A DNA stretch of 64,000 nt from Candidatus Avelusimicrobium fimicolum (GCA_900541355.1 UQJU01000002.1:1-64000); one strand, 5' to 3'; counted from the stretch's first letter, positions 8,732 through 16,957 are shown. The notes: a model not told the origin generated them from the sequence alone. Translations and numbers: made by a program.

Positions 8732-10183
8732 CTAAATCAATGTTTTGCGGTACAAATCCAAATAGGCTTGCGCCGATTTATCCCACGATAAATCCTGGCG
8801 CATCGCGTTGCGGACGAGTTTCGTCCACACCGGGCGGTTATGCTGGTAAAGGGCCAAAGCCCCTTCCAATGTAGCATAGATACCATTTTCGGTAAAGTTG
8901 TTAATAAAAAAGCCCGTAGCCGTATCCTCTTTGCCAGGCTCGTACCCTTTCACTGTATCCACCAACCCGCCTACTTTTGACACAACAGGCAAGGTACCGT
9001 ACTGCATTGAAATCAACTGCGAAAGGCCGCACGGCTCAAAGCGAGACGGCATTAAAAATATATCCGCGCCCGCATAAATGCGGTGAGCCAAATCTTCATC
9101 CAAGCGGCCGTTGTAACTAACGGACGTAGGATTATTACGCGCTAAACCTTGGTAAGCCTTCTCTAACATCGGGTCGCCCATACCGAGCACTACAAACTGC
9201 GCGCGGCCTTTTAAGCGTTCAATCAAATTGACGACCACATCCAAGCCCTTTTGATAGTCCAGGCGCGACACAATACCGATAAGCGGCTTTTCTGCCTCTT
9301 GGGGCAGTTTGCATTGTTGCTGCAAAGCCAATTTAGCGGCTAATTTACCTTTTACCACTTCGCTTACGTCGTAGCCAATCGGCAAAACGGGGTCCAATTC
9401 CGGGTCCCACACGTCGGTATCAATTCCGTTTACAATGCCGCAGAAATTCTTACTGCGGTAGCGCAAAAGCCCCTCCAAGCCAAAACCCATAGCGGGGTCC
9501 GTTTGAACTTCGCGCGCGTAGTTGGGGCTGACGGTATTTACGTTATCGGCAAACACGATGCCGCTTTTCAAGAAACTGATACCGCCGTAATATTCAAATT
9601 TATCAGGTGTGTAATCCACCGGGTGAAAGCCCGCCTTGCGGAACGAGGAATACGAATAATGCCCCTGGTAGGCAATATTATGAATAGTGTATAAACTGCG
9701 GGTGCGGGTATAGAAGGCATCCAACTTATAGACCGTTTTTAAATAGGCGGGAATTAAGCCCGTCTGCCAATCGTGGCAATGGATAATATCCGGACGGAAA
9801 CCGATAAATTTGCACCCTTCCAGCACCGCGCGGCTAAACAAAATAAAGCGCTCGTCGTTATCGGGATATTCGCCCATTTTGGTACGGTAGAGTTCGGGGC
9901 GGTCAAAATATTTACGGTTGCCCACAAAAAATACAAGCACATTACCCCAATTAATATACGAAAGCGAAACCTGTTCAATTCTATCCCCAATCGGAATTAA
10001 ATACACTCCGGGAACCACCTTTAAAGAGGACACCCGCACAATGTTGCGGTAGTGCGGCAGGAACAAAAGCACCTTGTTGCCTTTGCGCATAGAAAACTGC
10101 TGACAGAGTGCCCCCACCACATCGGCAAGTCCTCCAGTTTTACAAAACGGAAACGCCTCGCTGGCGGCCAAAACAATGTTCAT
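8732..10183 (-). CDS. glgA: Glycogen synthase (GT5)
   Basis: 483 residues, full family length. It transfers glucose from ADP-glucose to the growing alpha-1,4-glucan. The N-terminal KTGGLADVVGAL loop (about 16-27) binds the ADP-sugar. The GT-B C-terminal half shows GIVSRLDYQKGLD and the EPCGLSQLISMQYG motif containing the catalytic glutamate. It lies 2 nt from scpB upstream and 8 nt from the phosphatase downstream. Elsewhere in the window are malQ (52297) and a membrane protein with a glycogen-binding-type CBM48 domain (48358), so a glycogen cycle is likely. Confidence 0.97.
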   Translation of the reverse strand: MNIVLAASEAFPFCKTGGLADVVGALCQQFSMRKGNKVLLFLPHYRNIVRVSSLKVVPGVYLIPIGDRIEQVSLSYINWGNVLVFFVGNRKYFDRPELYRTKMGEYPDNDERFILFSRAVLEGCKFIGFRPDIIHCHDWQTGLIPAYLKTVYKLDAFYTRTRSLYTIHNIAYQGHYSYSSFRKAGFHPVDYTPDKFEYYGGISFLKSGIVFADNVNTVSPNYAREVQTDPAMGFGLEGLLRYRSKNFCGIVNGIDTDVWDPELDPVLPIGYDVSEVVKGKLAAKLALQQQCKLPQEAEKPLIGIVSRLDYQKGLDVVVNLIERLKGRAQFVVLGMGDPMLEKAYQGLARNNPTSVSYNGRLDEDLAHRIYAGADIFLMPSRFEPCGLSQLISMQYGTLPVVSKVGGLVDTVKGYEPGKEDTATGFFINNFTENGIYATLEGALALYQHNRPVWTKLVRNAMRQDLSWDKSAQAYLDLYRKTLI

Positions 10184-10185
10184 AG

Positions 10186-11217
10186 TTATTTATCCTCCTG
10201 TTTTTCTTGCGCGGGCTGTGCCGCATCTGCGTCCTCACGGTGCGCCTGCAAAGAGGCCAATGCGTTATCGGGCGCAGTTACCTGCTCGTTCATTTTTAAA
10301 GCAGGGTCCGTATCCTGCGCGGGTTCGTTTGACACCACGCTTACAGCCTCCACCGGGGCTTTTTCCTCGGCGGACAAGGCGGCTTGCTTTAAGAGTTCCG
10401 GGGCGGCGTCATTGGTAAAAATATCCCCGCGGTTGTAACTGTTGCGCGTAAAGAACGGGTCCGCAGAGGACGCATCCAAAGCCTGCAACTTTTCCTCGCC
10501 TTCCAATTCTTCCAACGGAATAATGGCCGGCTCTTTCAAGGGAGGCAAAGGCTCGCCAAACGGCAATTCTTCTTGCTTTTCGCGCAAGGTTTTAGAAGCA
10601 AATTCCTGCAAATCGGGCAATTCGGAAATCTTGTTAAGCCCGAAAATTCGTAAAAATTCATCTGTTGTACCATAAACCATCGGGCGGCCGATAGTATCTT
10701 TTTTGCCCACCACCCGCACCAGCCCGCGCTCCAACAAGCGTTCCAACGGCCCGGCCACATCTACCCCGCGTATGGCTTCCATTTCCGCGCGGGTAAGCGG
10801 CTGTTTGTAGGCGATAATCGCCAATGTTTCCAAGGCCGCATTGGAAAGTTTGGTCGTCATTTTTTCGTTATACAAACGGCGCACCCAGCGGCCAAACTCC
10901 GGCTTGGTGGACATTTGAAATCCGCCGCCGATTTCCACCACGCGGATAGCGCTTTGGCGTTGGACGTAATCCTCTTGAATTTCCAAAATCATTTCGCGCA
11001 CGCGCCGCGCATCCACGCCGTCAATTACGTCGGCAATGCGGGAGGGTTTTATCGGGCGGTCGGTAATAAACAAAAGGGTTTCCACAATCTGCTTAAATTC
11101 ACTCGTCGGCACCAGTTCAAAGGGCCGTTCGTCCGCAGGCTGGACGGTTTTATCGGCTTGCATAGGCGTTGCTTGCGATGTGGCTTGAACAGGGGTTATA
11201 TTTTCTTCGGTTGGCAT
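10186..11217 (-). CDS. scpB: Segregation and condensation protein B with long acidic tail
   Basis: 343 residues, about 140 longer than typical ScpB. The winged-helix core spans about 33-195, with LSNAALETLAIIAYKQPLTR and the EFLRIFGL segment typical of the family. After about residue 200 the chain is rich in Pro, Glu, Ala and Asp and looks disordered. ScpB dimers hold the ScpA kleisin in the SMC condensin complex. scpA is directly upstream, 15 nt away. No smc gene is in the window. The tail is an unusual extension and may be lineage specific. Confidence 0.94.
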   Translation of the reverse strand: MPTEENITPVQATSQATPMQADKTVQPADERPFELVPTSEFKQIVETLLFITDRPIKPSRIADVIDGVDARRVREMILEIQEDYVQRQSAIRVVEIGGGFQMSTKPEFGRWVRRLYNEKMTTKLSNAALETLAIIAYKQPLTRAEMEAIRGVDVAGPLERLLERGLVRVVGKKDTIGRPMVYGTTDEFLRIFGLNKISELPDLQEFASKTLREKQEELPFGEPLPPLKEPAIIPLEELEGEEKLQALDASSADPFFTRNSYNRGDIFTNDAAPELLKQAALSAEEKAPVEAVSVVSNEPAQDTDPALKMNEQVTAPDNALASLQAHREDADAAQPAQEKQEDK

Positions 11218-11232
11218 AAATCCTCCGGGCGG

Positions 11233-11994
11233 CTAATTAGCCTCGCCGTGCATAAGGGTTTTAAAATCTTTATCTTTATTTTCCGGATTTAAATAAATAC
11301 GGATTTGCCCCTGCTGTGCATCTTGCCGGGCAATAATTTTTTTAATCTTCATCAGTTCCAATAAGGCCATAAAACAGGTAATCACGCCGCGTTTTTTGGT
11401 TTCCCCCACAAAGATATCGTCTAAAAGCACCCAATCGTGCTTTTTAAACATATCCACCACCTTTTGCATCTTCGTTTCAATAGGAAATTCTTCCACATTT
11501 AAAAGTTCAATGCGCTTGCGCTCGTCTAACCGTTCAAAGGCACGCTTGACGGCGGATAATAAATCAAACAGTTGCAGGTTAATGATTTTTTCCCCGTCGT
11601 CAAAAATAGGGGCAGAGCGGTAAAAATTGTCTTTATTTTCCTCAAACTTTTGTTCCAAAAATTTGCTGGCTTCTTTGTATTTTTGGTACTCTACCAACTT
11701 GGCGATAAGTTCCTTTACAGGGTTGGGGCCTTCGTCCTCGGTCGTCGGGGCTTGCGAAGGCAAAAGCGTTTTGGCTTTGATTTGCATTAATGTACTGGCC
11801 ATTACCAAAAATTCGCCCGCTACCTCCAAGTTCAGTTCCTTCATTACGTTTAAATAATCTAAATACTGCTTGGTGATTTCGGCAATGTTAATATCGCAAA
11901 TATCCAAGTTGTCTTTTTTAATTAAGTGCAACAACAGGTCCATAGGACCCTCAAACACGTTGATATGCACATTAATCGGCGCAGGATTAATCAT
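11233..11994 (-). CDS. scpA: Segregation and condensation protein A (kleisin)
   Basis: 253 residues. The N-terminal INVHINVFEGPMDLLLHLIKKDNLDICDI segment region (residues 8-36) is the diagnostic ScpA start that binds the SMC neck. A central linker and a C-terminal winged helix (about 170-240) follow. It forms the SMC-ScpA-ScpB condensin with the next gene. The start is supported by a GGAG ribosome site. It lies 19 nt after the M50 protease gene, so it is probably transcribed from the promoter in front of that gene. Confidence 0.96.
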   Translation of the reverse strand: MINPAPINVHINVFEGPMDLLLHLIKKDNLDICDINIAEITKQYLDYLNVMKELNLEVAGEFLVMASTLMQIKAKTLLPSQAPTTEDEGPNPVKELIAKLVEYQKYKEASKFLEQKFEENKDNFYRSAPIFDDGEKIINLQLFDLLSAVKRAFERLDERKRIELLNVEEFPIETKMQKVVDMFKKHDWVLLDDIFVGETKKRGVITCFMALLELMKIKKIIARQDAQQGQIRIYLNPENKDKDFKTLMHGEAN

Positions 11995-12013
11995 TTAAAC
12001 GCTCCGCAATATA

Positions 12014-12652
12014 TTACAAAGTTAAAATTTTACTTAATAAGCCGACAATTATCCGGGTAGGCGGCAATAAAAGAAACTGCACCGCACCCGTTAAAATAAG
12101 GGCGAAAACCACCCACATTCCAAAGCGGCTGAAAAACAGTTCGTATTTAAAGGCGGTCCGCATTGGCAATAAAGCCGCCACCACGCGCCCGCCGTCCAAG
12201 GGCGGGATAGGAATTAAATTAAACACGGCTAAAAATACATTAATAAACATACCATATTGCAGAAATACAAAAACCTGCTCCAACGTCTGCACGGTAAAAT
12301 GGTTCTGCATTAAAAGAAAAATCTTCATAACAAGCACGCAGATAAATGCCAACAGCAAGTTGCACGCCGGACCCGCCGCCGCCACCTTGCCCATATCTTG
12401 GCGCGGGCGCGGAAAGCGCATCGGGTTTACAGGCACGGGCTTGGCCCAACCAAACAACGGAAAATGCAAAAAGTAGCACACCGCCGGAACTACCAGCGTG
12501 CCGACCGGGTCAATGTGTTTAAGCGGGTTTAAGGTCAGGCGGCCGGCATAATAGGCGGTATCGTCGCCCATGCGGTATGCCACCCAGCCGTGTGCAAATT
12601 CGTGCAGGATAATAGACAAAAATAAAATGGGTATAAAGATAATTACTTCCAT
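12014..12652 (-). CDS. Site-2-protease-like M50 zinc metalloprotease
   Basis: 212-residue integral membrane protein with about five or six helices. The zinc motif HEFAHG (residues 17-22) and the distal motif NLIPIPPLDGGRV (about 144-156) are the two active-site elements of the M50 family. There is no PDZ domain, so it is the short YwhC/Rip-like form rather than RseP. Its substrate is unknown. It is the first gene of the long minus-strand operon that ends with the diguanylate cyclase. No Shine-Dalgarno precedes the ATG, and a TAAAAT -10 hexamer lies 7 nt upstream, so the mRNA probably begins at or next to the start codon. Confidence 0.93.
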   Translation of the reverse strand: MEVIIFIPILFLSIILHEFAHGWVAYRMGDDTAYYAGRLTLNPLKHIDPVGTLVVPAVCYFLHFPLFGWAKPVPVNPMRFPRPRQDMGKVAAAGPACNLLLAFICVLVMKIFLLMQNHFTVQTLEQVFVFLQYGMFINVFLAVFNLIPIPPLDGGRVVAALLPMRTAFKYELFFSRFGMWVVFALILTGAVQFLLLPPTRIIVGLLSKILTL

Positions 12653-12659
12653 ATATTGT

Positions 12660-12665
12660 ATTTTA
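12660..12665 (-). promoter_or_regulatory. -10 hexamer TAAAAT for leaderless M50-led operon
   Basis: On the minus strand TAAAAT ends 7 nt before the ATG at 12652, and no ribosome site is present in between. This spacing puts the transcription start at the start codon. It would drive the eleven-gene run down to 226. Confidence 0.55.
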
Positions 12666-12737
12666 CTAATTTATATTCGTTCCTGCACACCGCCAAGGCT
12701 AAAAATGCCCTGTAAAAAGCGTGGTAAAAAATATTAT

Positions 12738-12766
12738 TTGCTGTTTTAGTTCAAATTAGTTATAAT
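12738..12766 (+). promoter_or_regulatory. Promoter of the orphan RNA
   Basis: TTGCTG at 12738-12743 and a perfect TATAAT at 12761-12766 are separated by 17 nt. Transcription would begin at about 12773. No open reading frame with a ribosome site follows before the terminator at 12871-12894. Confidence 0.65.
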
Positions 12767-12772
12767 AAATTA

Positions 12773-12895
12773 ACCTTAATTAATCATTAAGGCTTCAACT
12801 AAAGCAAAGCAACCGAGGGCTGGACCTGTGCAACAAAAGCAGCACACGGCAGAGCCGTAGGAACGCAAAACCCCCGGCCTAAACCGGGGGTTTTA
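12773..12895 (+). ncRNA. Orphan structured small RNA candidate (about 123 nt)
   Basis: An isolated transcription unit with a good promoter and a strong Rho-independent terminator but no reading frame. Three structured parts are visible. The first is a 5' hairpin at 12775-12793, with CCTTAAT paired to ATTAAGG around a five-base loop. The second is a central domain in which GGCU and AGCC close around CC-UGUGC pairing with GCACA-C-GG; the alternative is the simple hairpin ACGGC-AGA-GCCGU. The third is the terminator at 12871-12894 with 7-bp GC arms. I do not recognise it as 6S, SRP, tmRNA or a known riboswitch class. It lies divergently from the M50-led operon, so it could act in trans. Confidence 0.55.
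12871..12894 (+). terminator. Rho-independent terminator of the orphan RNA
   Basis: CCCCCGG and CCGGGGG arms around a CCTAAA loop, followed by TTTT. The same arms with an ACTAAA loop recur at 13142-13161 and 14856-14875, so this is a house terminator type. Confidence 0.85.
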
Positions 12896-13108
12896 AATTT
12901 GTCTGCCTGCGGTGCAGAGAAGGTTGCACCGATACCCGGTGTTGTCTATGCGGAAAAATGCTATTTAGAACAAATGCGAAGGATATTTATAAAAATTCTC
13001 GTCATTCCCGAAGGTCGTAGTCGGGAATCTGTTGTTATTAATAAGTATTGCATTATTTATTGCCACGACAGATCCCCGACAGAAACACTCGGGGATGACG
13101 GCAAACGA
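12896..13108. repeat. Intergenic stretch with two dispersed hairpin repeats
   Basis: No gene is seen. Two palindromic repeats are present. At 13004-13028 the arms are ATTCCCGA/TCGGGAAT. At 13072-13097 the arms are ATCCCCGA/TCGGGGAT, followed by GACG. Both belong to the family that also flanks the pilin cluster near 57-59 kb. Confidence 0.65.
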
Positions 13109-13161
13109 CAACAACTAATACAAGAACACTCCACAAAGAAACCCCCGGACTAAACCGGGGG
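13109..13161 (+). repeat. 53-bp direct repeat, copy 1, containing a terminator
   Basis: Identical over 53 bp to 14823-14875. It starts CAACAACTAATACAAG and ends in the hairpin CCCCCGG-ACTAAA-CCGGGGG followed by T-rich sequence. The two copies flank the secreted-protein gene at 13183-14505, and each is preceded by a dispersed hairpin repeat. Confidence 0.9.
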
Positions 13162-13182
13162 TTTTTAAAATACGGTTAATGT

Positions 13183-14505
13183 CTAAGGAAGGATTTTTAC
13201 GTTTTTATTTGGATTCCATTTCTTTTGGCTATCATCAGCAAAGCCATTAAAAAGAAATCCCTTTTCATAACTCATACACACATAGAATTTCATTCCTACA
13301 AACCCAATACACGGACGTAAAGTAGTTCCTCCGGCACTAGACAATGGTGGTCCGTGCTCTCCTTCTAATACACAATAGTATTGATTGCCCTTCTGAGGCC
13401 CTAAATATGTATATTGCATTGCATATACAGAATTTCCATTGTTTATAAAGTTTCCCGGCCAATTAGGATGTGCAGAATCAGCCCTAGTCGTCCGAATAAA
13501 AACGGTATTAGACGGAACACTTTCACAAGTTTTTTGCCAACATTCTTGCAAATCAGAAACATCTTCGCAAGGATACAACCTCACATGTACATCTTCCGTA
13601 AAAACACATTGATAAATTAAATCTTTAATTACTTTCCCCGATAGGTTCAAAACATTGTAATAGGTCTCTTCAATTTTACTATTCATATCATACAATTTGC
13701 TTGATAAACTATAATCATAAGACACCCAACCGCTGCTAATATTATCTCCCTTAGCCATATAAAACTTATCTTTTCCGTAGCAAGTCTCCCCTGATGTTGC
13801 AAACTGCAAGGACACATATTGTATAGTGTACTCTTCCTTGCAGGTACAGGTTTCTTCATCCACAGCCAAGAGACCACAATCAATATCACATGCGGGTTGC
13901 GTGTTTTTACTCTTTAACAAAAAGGAGGTGTAGGTTTTGCCATTGGCCTTTTTATTACCAGAAGCGTCGTAATCACCTGCATATTGGTTATCCCACCACA
14001 GTTCTTCGCCCAAGTTTGCAGAATTTTGCGCACCCTTGGTAATTTTGGCGGTGGAAGCAATTTCCATATTGTCCGTTTTTCCACCCATTACGGCTACATC
14101 ATTACCGTAAATAGTATTTGTTACATTACTTTTGTGGTAGTTAGTATCGTCAAATGTAACTTGATTAGCCATTACGCGCCCTGCCGTTACCGTTCCGCCG
14201 TTTTCAATACTCAGGTTTTCACCCAAACGGTATTCGGGCGTATTAGTGCTACCCAACGTCGTTCCGTTTTGGATATCTATTTGTTTTAAATACGCACCCG
14301 CCCCTTTGATGATAATATCCCCTGCGCTGGAACGCGTATTACAAAAGTTAAGTATCGGCGCAGTAGTTACGTGAGTAGAGTCTGCCGCGTCCAAGTGAGC
14401 AAAACTACCCACCGGGGCAGACATTGTGGTTACAAACTGCATTTGTTCTGCGTTGGCGGCTGTAAATAACAGCAAAGCGGCAGAAAAAAATATAAACTTC
14501 TTCAT
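13183..14505 (-). CDS. Secreted Cys-containing protein of unknown family
   Basis: 440 residues with a clear signal peptide (about 1-19, cleavage after ANA). The first 150 mature residues are rich in Gly, Asn, Thr and short beta-like turns (GDIIIKGAGAYLKQIDIQNG, ENGGTVTAGRVMANQVTF). This suggests a beta-helix or adhesin-like fold. A Cys cluster (CDIDCG, CTCKEEY) follows at about 200-225. The remainder holds scattered Cys pairs and no recognisable enzyme motif. A strong SD (AAAGGAGGAAAG) precedes the ATG. The gene stands alone between two copies of a 53-bp direct repeat and several hairpin repeats, which suggests local duplication or acquisition. I do not recognise the family. A surface or envelope role is inferred from export only. 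Confidence 0.75.
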   Translation of the reverse strand: MKKFIFFSAALLLFTAANAEQMQFVTTMSAPVGSFAHLDAADSTHVTTAPILNFCNTRSSAGDIIIKGAGAYLKQIDIQNGTTLGSTNTPEYRLGENLSIENGGTVTAGRVMANQVTFDDTNYHKSNVTNTIYGNDVAVMGGKTDNMEIASTAKITKGAQNSANLGEELWWDNQYAGDYDASGNKKANGKTYTSFLLKSKNTQPACDIDCGLLAVDEETCTCKEEYTIQYVSLQFATSGETCYGKDKFYMAKGDNISSGWVSYDYSLSSKLYDMNSKIEETYYNVLNLSGKVIKDLIYQCVFTEDVHVRLYPCEDVSDLQECWQKTCESVPSNTVFIRTTRADSAHPNWPGNFINNGNSVYAMQYTYLGPQKGNQYYCVLEGEHGPPLSSAGGTTLRPCIGFVGMKFYVCMSYEKGFLFNGFADDSQKKWNPNKNVKILP

Positions 14506-14822
14506 CTTTCCTCCTTTTTGGACACCTTTATATTTTAGTAAAAAAGCCTTTTATATTCCAAACCCATCCAATATACAGAGTTCTCATTAATAGAATTATA
14601 ACAAAAAAGAAAAATAAAACAACCCCTTTATGAATAACTACTAAACAACAACGACAAAAAACCAAAAAGTAGATCCTGAAACAAGTTCAGGATGACCTCT
14701 TTTTTCGTAAAGTCGTCATTTCCGAGTGTCAGCCGGCGCGGAGCGTTCGGGAATCCGTTGTTCGTCGTATTTGTTCTCTTACAAAACAACAGATCCTGGA
14801 CTACGACTTTCCAGGATGACGG
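14506..14822. repeat. Intergenic stretch with three dispersed hairpin repeats
   Basis: No gene is seen in this gap. Three palindromes are recognisable: ATCCTGAA/TTCAGGAT at 14673-14693, a longer one at about 14715-14757 that contains the GCCGGCGCGGAGCG core, and ATCCTGGA/TCCAGGAT at 14793-14818. An A/T-rich stretch upstream of the secreted-protein gene probably carries its promoter, but no clear hexamer pair stands out. Confidence 0.65.
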
Positions 14823-14875
14823 CAACAACTAATACAAGAACACTCCACAAAGAAACCCCCGGACTAAACCGGGGG
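14823..14875 (+). repeat. 53-bp direct repeat, copy 2, containing a terminator
   Basis: Second copy of the repeat at 13109-13161, identical over 53 bp and offset by 1714 bp. It lies just downstream of the minus-strand nucleotidyltransferase gene. The hairpin with a T-tract on the plus strand may work in both directions. Confidence 0.9.
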
Positions 14876-14904
14876 CTTTTATATCCACCAAATAAAACCA
14901 ATTT

Positions 14905-16032
14905 TTAATGTGCTTTGAGAAAGGCCTGCGCTTCCTCGCGCGTTTTAACCTCACCCGCCCATTGTGCTTGGCGTACACGGTCTAGCGCGCCCGATATGCG
15001 CCGCCCGGCAAGACCCAAATCTTTCAGTTCCCGCCCACGCACAAAGCACGGCTCCAAGGCCATTGGCGGCAGCCCGGGGACAACCGCCTTTAAAATTTCC
15101 TTTTGCAAAGGAGAAAGCGACCCCAACGGGCTCATTTTTTCGCGCGTTACCTTCCACGCGCCCAAAATTTCTTGCGTAAATTCCTTCGGCAAATGCAACG
15201 AGCGCAAAAAATCTTCTCCGCTTGCGCCCAGCATACAAACCAATATGCCCACCCGCTCTTGCACATCTTGCGAGTTCAGCAAAGCATCGTGCCATTGAAG
15301 GCCCGGCCAGGCAAATTTGAGCATATCGTATTTTTCCATTAACATAAAAATTTTTTTAATTTTTTCTTCTTTGAGCACTTTTAAAAATTCGCGGCTGAAC
15401 CGCTCCCGCGTCAAGAGCAACGGATATTCCCCTTTTACGGCCTCACGCAATAAGCGCTCCGTTTTAGGCGCCAACGTCCACCCAAAACGGCCCGCAAAAC
15501 GTGTCGCACGCAACATACGCGTAGGGTCATCTAAAAAACTTTTATCGTGCAAAATGCGTATAATGCCGCCATCAATATCCTTTTGCGAACCAAACGCATC
15601 ATATGTTTGACCAAAAGTATCGGGCAAAATAGAAAAACACCAGGAATTTACGGTAAAATCGCGCCGGAAAAGGTCGTCCTTAATTTTGGGCGAAAATTCC
15701 ACCTGCGGCAAGGAACCGGGATACGGATATTTTTCCTTGCGCATGCGGACCATATCAAATTTTAGCCCGTCCTCCATATTCACACGGAACGTACCAAACT
15801 GCGAAAACTTCCTTTTTCCTCCCCCCCATTGTTTCACGCAAAACCCGGCAACAGATTCCTGGTTGCCGCTAAAAGCCAAGTCAATATCCAATGTAGGACG
15901 CTTTAAGTAAAAATCACGCACCGCACCGCCCGCCACCCAGGCCGACAGGCCCAGTTTTTTGGCATAGGCACCTACGGAATATAATTGTTCCCGGTATTTT
16001 TTAGGTATATCAGAGGAGAGGTTTATGTTCAT
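14905..16032 (-). CDS. CCA tRNA nucleotidyltransferase / poly(A) polymerase family protein
   Basis: 375 residues. The class II nucleotidyltransferase head has the GGAVRDFYL loop, followed by the DIDLAFSG metal-binding acidic pair (about residues 35-56). The RRDFTVNSW motif at about 128-136 and the DDPTRMLRATRFAGRF neck motif complete the diagnostic set. None of the tRNAs in this window encodes a 3' CCA, so a CCA-adding enzyme is required and this gene is the natural candidate. Sequence alone does not exclude a poly(A) polymerase. The start overlaps the upstream CpXC gene by 4 nt. Confidence 0.9.
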   Translation of the reverse strand: MNINLSSDIPKKYREQLYSVGAYAKKLGLSAWVAGGAVRDFYLKRPTLDIDLAFSGNQESVAGFCVKQWGGGKRKFSQFGTFRVNMEDGLKFDMVRMRKEKYPYPGSLPQVEFSPKIKDDLFRRDFTVNSWCFSILPDTFGQTYDAFGSQKDIDGGIIRILHDKSFLDDPTRMLRATRFAGRFGWTLAPKTERLLREAVKGEYPLLLTRERFSREFLKVLKEEKIKKIFMLMEKYDMLKFAWPGLQWHDALLNSQDVQERVGILVCMLGASGEDFLRSLHLPKEFTQEILGAWKVTREKMSPLGSLSPLQKEILKAVVPGLPPMALEPCFVRGRELKDLGLAGRRISGALDRVRQAQWAGEVKTREEAQAFLKAH

Positions 16033-16670
16033 AGCACTCTTGGCGGCTGTGCGCCGTCCTCGCTCATCCGGTCGGCGAAGTTGCGAAGCAGAGTGCTGTT
16101 AAGGCCGCTCTTTAACACCTTGGCGGAGGCCACAGCATATTCGTTGGCCGAGTGATTCTTAGTCGGCGTGGGAACATAAAACGGAAAATGATGTTCCCGC
16201 GCATAAGACGGTTTCAAACGCGTTACCGCGAACCCTTGCGCGGCGGACGCAGCCGCCACGGCTTCGGATTCGTAGGACGCTTTTTCGTCCGCCTGCAAAA
16301 GCAGTTTCAGTTCTTCCAACCCGAAAACGGATACGGGCGGATAGTCCATATTCATCTGCTTTAATAAAACGTGTTTAATAGTTTCGTAATCGTCCCGCAT
16401 ACGCTTGGCCAATTCCGGCTCGCGCTGGCGGTCTTTTTCGGAAAACACAAACACCAAAATCTCACTGGGAGCGTCAAAATAAATCAAATCGCCGTCGTGG
16501 TGAAAAAACTCGCCGCACTCCGGGCAGCGTACCAAATTTAATTCTCCGCCCATAGCGGCGGTTTTCAAATCGGGGTCCTGGTCGGCCCGAATGAGCGACC
16601 AGTATTCTACATCAAAAGGTTCACACTTGTGGGGACAATGCGCCGTCCCTTCGTTTTTAATAGATTTCAT
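16029..16670 (-). CDS. CpXC domain zinc-ribbon protein
   Basis: 213 residues. The N-terminal half shows a four-cysteine zinc-binding arrangement: CPHKC at about 12-16 and RCPECGEFF at about 48-56, the CpXC pattern. A helical C-terminal part follows with no recognised motif. The function of this family is not known. The gene overlaps the nucleotidyltransferase downstream (ATGA), so the two are co-translated. There is no SD. A TGC-TAAATT extended -10 ends 6 nt before the ATG, pointing to a leaderless message. Confidence 0.8.
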   Translation of the reverse strand: MKSIKNEGTAHCPHKCEPFDVEYWSLIRADQDPDLKTAAMGGELNLVRCPECGEFFHHDGDLIYFDAPSEILVFVFSEKDRQREPELAKRMRDDYETIKHVLLKQMNMDYPPVSVFGLEELKLLLQADEKASYESEAVAAASAAQGFAVTRLKPSYAREHHFPFYVPTPTKNHSANEYAVASAKVLKSGLNSTLLRNFADRMSEDGAQPPRVL

Positions 16671-16676
16671 ATGTAT

Positions 16677-16682
16677 AATTTA
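16677..16682 (-). promoter_or_regulatory. Extended -10 for leaderless CpXC gene
   Basis: Minus-strand TGC-TAAATT ends 6 nt upstream of the ATG at 16670, with only ATACAT between and no ribosome site. Confidence 0.5.
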
Positions 16683-16745
16683 GCATAAATTGACGCAAGC
16701 GGTCATTTTTGCAGGGCAAAAAATTTAATTAGTTTTGTAATTTGC

Positions 16746-16751
16746 TAAAAT
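16746..16751 (+). promoter_or_regulatory. Extended -10 (TTTGC-TAAAAT) for tRNA-Arg
   Basis: TAAAAT preceded by TTTGC, 11 nt before the mature tRNA 5' end. The same TTTGCTAAAAT string occurs at 16953-16963 (yebC) and 35175-35185 (RNase H-like gene). Confidence 0.6.
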
Positions 16752-16762
16752 ATAGAAAATAA

Positions 16763-16835
16763 GCCCCGTTAGCTCAACTGGATAGAGTACCGGTCTTCGG
16801 AACCGGTGATACGAGTTCAAATCTCGTGCGGGGCA
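16763..16835 (+). tRNA. tRNA-Arg (anticodon UCG)
   Basis: A full cloverleaf is visible. The acceptor stem is GCCCCGT with GCGGGGC (one G-U pair). The anticodon stem CCGGT/ACCGG holds loop CTTCGGA, giving anticodon TCG. The T-loop is TTCAAAT, and the discriminator base is A. No 3' CCA is encoded. It decodes CGA and related Arg codons. Confidence 0.97.
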
Positions 16836-16957
16836 GTTTTCCGCTTAATCTGTTTTTCGGTTTTTCACTCAAAGATCGCCGCCCCAATTTTCCCCTTTGC
16901 GCCTAACGGCATATTTTTTATTTTCTGTCTGTTATATCCCTATATATAAAAATTTGC

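Noticed and set aside
12800..12895. Resemblance to the c-di-GMP-I (GEMM) riboswitch (ACGCAAA and CCGGCCTAAACC strings)
   Set aside because: The CCGGCCTAAACC string is part of the house terminator hairpin, which recurs at 13142 and 14856 without the rest. The GNRA-capped stem and tetraloop receptor are not in place, and no gene follows.
13984..14289. Long plus-strand frames antisense to the secreted-protein gene and similar antisense frames elsewhere (for example 986-1465, 24531-25370, 28184-29035, 55149-55769)
   Set aside because: They mirror strong genes on the other strand, have no ribosome sites, signal peptides or recognisable domains, and follow the codon bias shadow of the real gene.
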